A stretch of 6,865 nt of DNA. Origin: Actinomycetota bacterium. GTDB taxonomy: Bacteria; Actinomycetota; Actinomycetes; Nanopelagicales; Nanopelagicaceae. A program made the translations under genes and the position numbers. Below, piece by piece: positions 4,836 to 6,865 of the stretch. The notes beneath the pieces are model-generated. The model was not told the origin of the DNA. It saw only the letters and a list, made by a program, of their open reading frames with translations, and did not search any database. How positions within the stretch are numbered: the first letter of the stretch is position 1; each line of letters begins with the position of its first letter. The DNA lies in NCBI GenBank assembly GCA_947465365.1, contig CANIAV010000041.1, forward strand, positions 1 through 6,865, read 5' to 3'.

Positions 4836-5447
4836 ATGTCGATTCGCCGCAGGGATTTAATCGTGGGCCTCTTTGGCACGGCACTTTCCTTTATTGCAGG
4901 TGGCGCCTTTGCTGCAGATACTCCGCTGATTAAATGCACGCGAGTTGGGCAAAGCGTTATTTACCGAAACCAGAAATTTACATGTGTAAAAAAGGCTGGA
5001 AAGTTAGTCTGGGGCAAGGGCGTGCCGCTGCCGGTAAAGAGTGCATCGCCATCTGCGAGTCCAACACCAACAGCGTCTGCAACGCCTGCAGCCTCTGCAA
5101 GCGCTGAACCCAAGCCTTCTGCAACGCCCACAAAAAATTCAGTGAAGATAGCTTCTTCTAGTGATATTTCAATGGGAACGGTGAAGGTATTTCCTGCAGG
5201 TCGTGTGACTGGGCTCGTGGTTTCACTCGTTTTAATTCGTGATAGCAACGGCTTACGTGCACTGCAGGCAGAGTGCCCACATGCAGGTTATTTGGTTAAA
5301 GATAACGGAGGCGGAGAGTTGATTTGCCCAGCGCATAACTCATTATTCAGCGCAAAAGATGGCGGGCTATTGCGTGGCCCAGCTTCTTATCCATTAGATA
5401 ACTATCCGGTTACTGAAACCGGCGGAGATATCTTCGTAACTATTTAA
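4836..5447 (+). CDS. Tat-exported Rieske [2Fe-2S] protein with Ser/Ala/Pro linker
   Basis: This 203-aa protein starts with a probable twin-arginine signal: RRRDLIV (4-10) fits the RR-x-L-I pattern, followed by a hydrophobic stretch and an AFA cleavage site near 24-26. Tat export suits a folded iron-sulfur protein. Residues 33-62 form a small domain with two Cys (34 and 50; IKCTRVGQS...KFTCVKKAGKLVW). A similar Cys-pair motif occurs, to my knowledge, in secreted actinobacterial proteins, and may form a disulfide. A low-complexity Ser/Ala/Thr/Pro linker covers about 69-99. The C-terminal Rieske domain (about 103-203) has CPH (147-149) and CPAH (164-167), the two Cys and two His cluster ligands. 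A second Cys pair, as in cytochrome bc Rieske proteins, is absent, so it resembles ferredoxin-type Rieske domains. Its partner is unknown. Its TAA overlaps the lexA stop through the shared bases TTAA. Confidence 0.82.
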   Translation: MSIRRRDLIVGLFGTALSFIAGGAFAADTPLIKCTRVGQSVIYRNQKFTCVKKAGKLVWGKGVPLPVKSASPSASPTPTASATPAASASAEPKPSATPTKNSVKIASSSDISMGTVKVFPAGRVTGLVVSLVLIRDSNGLRALQAECPHAGYLVKDNGGGELICPAHNSLFSAKDGGLLRGPASYPLDNYPVTETGGDIFVTI

Positions 5448-6121
5448 CGAAGGCTGCGCATAACGGCGGTGACTTTGCCAAGGATCTCGCAATTGTCGCC
5501 ATTGATTGGTTCGAATGCGGGGTTGGCAGGAAGTAACCAGATGTGGCCGTTCTTGCGTTGGAAGGTTTTAACAGTTGCTTCGCCATCGATCATTGCGGCA
5601 ACGATTTCGCCATTGTTGCAATCTTTCTGTTCGCGGATAACAACGTAATCTCCATCGCAGATTGCCGCATCGATCATTGATTCACCGACGACCTGCAACA
5701 TATATAAGTTGCCCTTGCCGACGAGAGTTTCAGGGAGAGCAAATGTTGATTCAACATTTTGTTCTGCAGTGATTGGGCCACCGGCTGCGATGCGACCGAC
5801 GAGAGGAACCTGCTTAGAGGTTTCGACATCGATCTCGGATTTCTCACCTGGCATTAGGACTTCCAGAACGCCACCGCGGGTTGGGTGCGGGGTAATAAAG
5901 CCCTTTTCTTCAAGGATTTCCAGCTGATATTTGACGGAGGCAGGCGAGCTCAGGCCAGCGGCTAGAGCAATTGCGCGCATAGATGGGGGAAACCCCTGGT
6001 CATCCATGCTGGCCTTGATGACCTGAAGGATCTTGAGCTGGCGGGCGGTGAGGCCGTGTTCGCCTGCTGCTTGATCGGGGAGTTCAGTGACTTTGGCGCC
6101 GGTGGCTGGTTTTTTGCTCAT
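5444..6121 (-). CDS. lexA: LexA, SOS repressor
   Basis: LexA represses DNA-damage genes and cleaves itself when RecA filaments form. From ATG 6121 it has 225 aa. The winged helix-turn-helix spans about 23-75 (LTARQLKILQVI, PPSMRAIALAAGL, YQLEILEEKGFI). The self-cleavage site is Ala113-Gly114 in VGRIAAGGPI. The catalytic dyad is Ser148 in VVGESM and Lys185 in GEATVKTF; the 37-residue spacing is the same as in E. coli LexA (Ser119/Lys156). The frame stays open upstream to 6274, but that extension runs through both LexA boxes and does not resemble LexA, so the ATG at 6121 is preferred. No clear Shine-Dalgarno precedes it. A LexA box at 6153-6168 lies 31 bp upstream, indicating autorepression. 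It is divergent from the LysM gene and overlaps the Rieske stop by 4 bp. Confidence 0.96.
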   Translation of the reverse strand: MSKKPATGAKVTELPDQAAGEHGLTARQLKILQVIKASMDDQGFPPSMRAIALAAGLSSPASVKYQLEILEEKGFITPHPTRGGVLEVLMPGEKSEIDVETSKQVPLVGRIAAGGPITAEQNVESTFALPETLVGKGNLYMLQVVGESMIDAAICDGDYVVIREQKDCNNGEIVAAMIDGEATVKTFQRKNGHIWLLPANPAFEPINGDNCEILGKVTAVMRSLR

Positions 6122-6152
6122 GGATACAGGGTGACACACTGGCAGAAAAAAA

Positions 6153-6168
6153 TCAAACATATGTTCGA
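6153..6168 (-). promoter_or_regulatory. LexA (SOS) box facing lexA
   Basis: On the minus strand this reads TCGAACATATGTTTGA, a CGAAC-N4-GTT(C/T)G operator with one base off a perfect palindrome. It ends 31 bp before the lexA ATG. LexA boxes of the TCGAAC-N4-GTTCGA kind are established for Gram-positive bacteria including mycobacteria. A 7-bp A-tract (6146-6152) lies on its lexA side. Confidence 0.85.
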
Positions 6169-6180
6169 AAATAACTTGCG

Positions 6181-6197
6181 CCATGTCGGTGGCATGG
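6181..6197. repeat. Inverted repeat between the two LexA boxes
   Basis: CCATG (6181-6185) and CATGG (6193-6197) flank TCGGTGG. It lies midway in the lexA/LysM divergent region. It may be an additional protein site or coincidence; arms this short are weak evidence. Confidence 0.2.
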
Positions 6198-6204
6198 GGT
6201 TTAA

Positions 6205-6234
6205 TTGGCTTTGTTCGAACAAGCGTTCGAATAC
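6205..6234 (+). promoter_or_regulatory. Candidate promoter of the LysM gene
   Basis: TTGGCT (6205-6210), an 18-bp spacer and GAATAC (6229-6234) make a plausible but imperfect sigma-70-type promoter. The LexA box at 6215-6230 fills the spacer, so bound LexA would block RNA polymerase. Confidence 0.4.
6215..6230 (+). promoter_or_regulatory. LexA (SOS) box facing the LysM gene
   Basis: TCGAAC-AAGC-GTTCGA is a perfect 16-bp LexA operator of the Gram-positive type. The left half is embedded in a separate perfect palindrome, TTGTTCGAACAA (6211-6222). It ends 36 bp before the ATG at 6267. Being more symmetric than the lexA-proximal box, it may bind LexA more tightly, giving later induction of the LysM gene; that last step is inference. 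Confidence 0.92.
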
Positions 6235-6255
6235 CTTCCCCAAGGTAGTACCAGC

Positions 6256-6260
6256 AGGAG
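6256..6260 (+). promoter_or_regulatory. Ribosome binding site deciding the LysM start
   Basis: AGGAG directly abuts an ATG at 6261, too close for initiation, and lies 6 nt before the in-frame ATG at 6267. This selects 6267. Confidence 0.7.
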
Positions 6261-6266
6261 ATGACC

Positions 6267-6635
6267 ATGAGCACTATTTCATATAACGCGACAAGCTCTA
6301 AAGCCCTTATAAATCAGGGGTTTTCCACCAATCCGTCCGCCGTGCATTTAACACGTCGTGGTCGCCTGGCGCGCACGCTCTTGGTTCTCTCACTAGCTGT
6401 TGTCTTAGCTAGCGTCTTTGGCCTCAAGGCCGGAGCCGGCACCCCAGACCAGGTCGGTGCGCCAACATCATTTATCCAGGTCACCGTGGCACCGGGGGAT
6501 ACCTTGTGGTCACTTGCCACACGCATGGCAGATGGTGGCGATGTGCGCTCGCTGGTTGATGAGATCGCATCTGTTAACTCGCTGGCAACTGCTGAGGTCC
6601 AAGCAGGCCAGAAGCTCCGTATTCCACTTCGCTAA
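6267..6635 (+). CDS. LysM-domain membrane protein, likely SOS-induced cell-division suppressor (ChiZ/YneA/DivS-like)
   Basis: A 122-aa protein with a ~30-residue N-terminus ending in a basic patch (TRRGRLAR, 29-36). One membrane helix follows (about 37-54), then a short linker and a LysM domain (about 70-120: FIQVTVAPGDTLWSLA to VQAGQKLRIPLR). LysM binds peptidoglycan, so the domain should lie outside the membrane with the N-terminus inside. In Bacillus (YneA) and Mycobacterium tuberculosis (ChiZ, Rv2719c), LexA-controlled membrane or LysM proteins encoded beside lexA delay division after DNA damage; Corynebacterium DivS plays the same role. The position here is the same: divergent from lexA, with a perfect LexA box in its promoter and nrdR downstream. 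There is no recognisable hydrolase domain besides LysM. Family and location are strong; the division-suppressor role is inferred. Confidence 0.85.
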   Translation: MSTISYNATSSKALINQGFSTNPSAVHLTRRGRLARTLLVLSLAVVLASVFGLKAGAGTPDQVGAPTSFIQVTVAPGDTLWSLATRMADGGDVRSLVDEIASVNSLATAEVQAGQKLRIPLR

Positions 6636-6699
6636 AGGTCGCGACACGCCGTTCATCGGGTATTTACCTACTCGACAGGCAAAGTCTCAAGATTTGCTT

Positions 6700-6705
6700 T
6701 ATAGT
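6700..6705 (+). promoter_or_regulatory. Candidate -10 element upstream of nrdR
   Basis: TATAGT ends 2 bp before the first NrdR box, so transcription would start inside that box, a position suited to repression. There is no good -35 at the right distance (TCGACA at 6672-6677 is about 5 bp too far). The leader would be roughly 120 nt. Confidence 0.35.
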
Positions 6706-6707
6706 TC

Positions 6708-6723
6708 CCACTATATGTAGGGG
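6708..6723 (+). promoter_or_regulatory. NrdR box 1
   Basis: The core CTATATGTAG (6711-6720) fits the NrdR-box core CWATATRTWG at every base, flanked by CCA and GGG. NrdR boxes are 16-bp sites that occur in pairs before ribonucleotide reductase genes. Confidence 0.7.
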
Positions 6724-6738
6724 TCAAAGCGGTTAAAA

Positions 6739-6754
6739 CTTCCATAAGTAGTGT
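6739..6754 (+). promoter_or_regulatory. NrdR box 2
   Basis: The core CCATAAGTAG (6742-6751), followed by TGT, differs from the CWATATRTWG core at two bases. It begins exactly 31 bp after box 1, about three helical turns and the known pair spacing (16-bp boxes, ~15-bp gap). The spacing is what makes this weaker site credible. Confidence 0.6.
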
Positions 6755-6797
6755 TTTTACGGTAGTTTTTGCGGTTCACCAATACATCTAAATTTGG

Positions 6798-6814
6798 GAA
6801 ATATCTAGTATTTC
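6798..6814. repeat. Inverted repeat just before the nrdR ribosome binding site
   Basis: GAAATA (6798-6803) and TATTTC (6809-6814) are perfect 6-bp arms around TCTAG. The likely Shine-Dalgarno AAGGGAG (6816-6822) starts one base later. It could be a leader hairpin or another operator. The remainder of 6636-6832 contains no supported gene. Confidence 0.3.
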
Positions 6815-6832
6815 GAAGGGAGACACGCCGAG

Positions 6833-6865
6833 ATGATTTGCCCGTTCTGCAGACACGATGATTCA
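6833..6865 (+). CDS. nrdR: Transcriptional repressor NrdR, N-terminal fragment
   Basis: The eleven codons present read MICPFCRHDDS and run off the window. M-x-CPFC-x-H/x-D-S/T is the invariant opening of NrdR, whose N-terminal zinc ribbon uses the CPFC cysteines (3 and 6) as its first ligand pair. The unseen part should add the second Cys pair and an ATP-cone. NrdR senses ATP/dATP and represses ribonucleotide reductase genes through paired boxes. Such a pair lies upstream (6708-6754), implying autoregulation. AAGGGAG (6816-6822) lies 10 nt before the ATG. Its place after lexA and the LysM gene matches the mycobacterial order. In Streptomyces nrdR is followed by the class II reductase gene nrdJ, which may be next here. 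Confidence 0.85.
   Translation, partial: MICPFCRHDDS

Noticed and set aside
5041..5135. Short direct repeats (TCTGCAACGCC twice) as a mobile or recombination element
   Set aside because: They lie in the linker codons and simply reflect repeated Ser-Ala-Thr-Pro coding.
4961..5248. 95-aa minus-strand frame opposite the Rieske gene
   Set aside because: It mirrors the repetitive Ser/Ala/Pro linker, and low-complexity codons keep the opposite frame open by chance.
6261..6266. ATG at 6261 as start of the LysM protein
   Set aside because: It abuts AGGAG with no spacer. The ATG at 6267 has a 6-nt spacer.
6122..6274. Open frame extending lexA upstream by 51 codons
   Set aside because: The extension covers both LexA boxes and the LysM promoter, and its peptide is unlike LexA N-termini. 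The ATG at 6121 gives the normal family length.
6418..6720. 100-aa frame overlapping the LysM gene
   Set aside because: It overlaps the LysM coding sequence in another frame, has no RBS, and has a composition unlike a real protein. Its tail enters the -10 and NrdR box.

Overview
The window looks like chromosomal DNA from a small-genome actinobacterium of moderate GC. The best guess is a freshwater Nanopelagicales (acI)-type organism, inferred from gene content and not proven. Three things support this. The order lexA / LysM protein / nrdR is actinobacterial. Several genes have an ideal -10 hexamer 6-7 nt before the start codon and no Shine-Dalgarno, the leaderless pattern common in Actinobacteria. 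The SOS boxes are of the CGAAC-N4-GTTCG type. I see no tRNA, rRNA, CRISPR or insertion sequence.

Left end (1-886): the last eight codons and stop of a gene cut by the window edge are nearly identical to the end of the complete 132-aa membrane-anchored protein at 488-886, so the two are probably tandem paralogues. Between them lie a strong GC hairpin (100-127), a convincing 38-aa ORF on the minus strand (142-258) and a doubtful 19-aa ORF (352-411). None of these has a known function.

Centre (887-5447): a minus-strand pair (cupin protein, then a proline-iminopeptidase-type hydrolase) runs divergently from a plus-strand pair: metY (O-acetylhomoserine sulfhydrylase), translationally coupled through ATGA to a CoA-binding protein. 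The two divergent promoters appear to overlap head-on. Two single genes follow, each with its own leaderless-type promoter: a UbiA-family prenyltransferase that is short at its C-terminus, and a Tat-exported Rieske protein with a Ser/Ala/Pro linker.

Right end (5444-6865): a stress-response and DNA-precursor block. lexA (minus) and a LysM membrane protein (plus; ChiZ/YneA/DivS-like SOS division-suppressor candidate) diverge from a 145-bp region holding two LexA boxes, one facing each gene. Downstream, the first 11 codons of nrdR are preceded by a pair of NrdR boxes spaced exactly 31 bp apart. Together these suggest an SOS switch that represses itself and pauses division, beside an autoregulated controller of ribonucleotide reductase.
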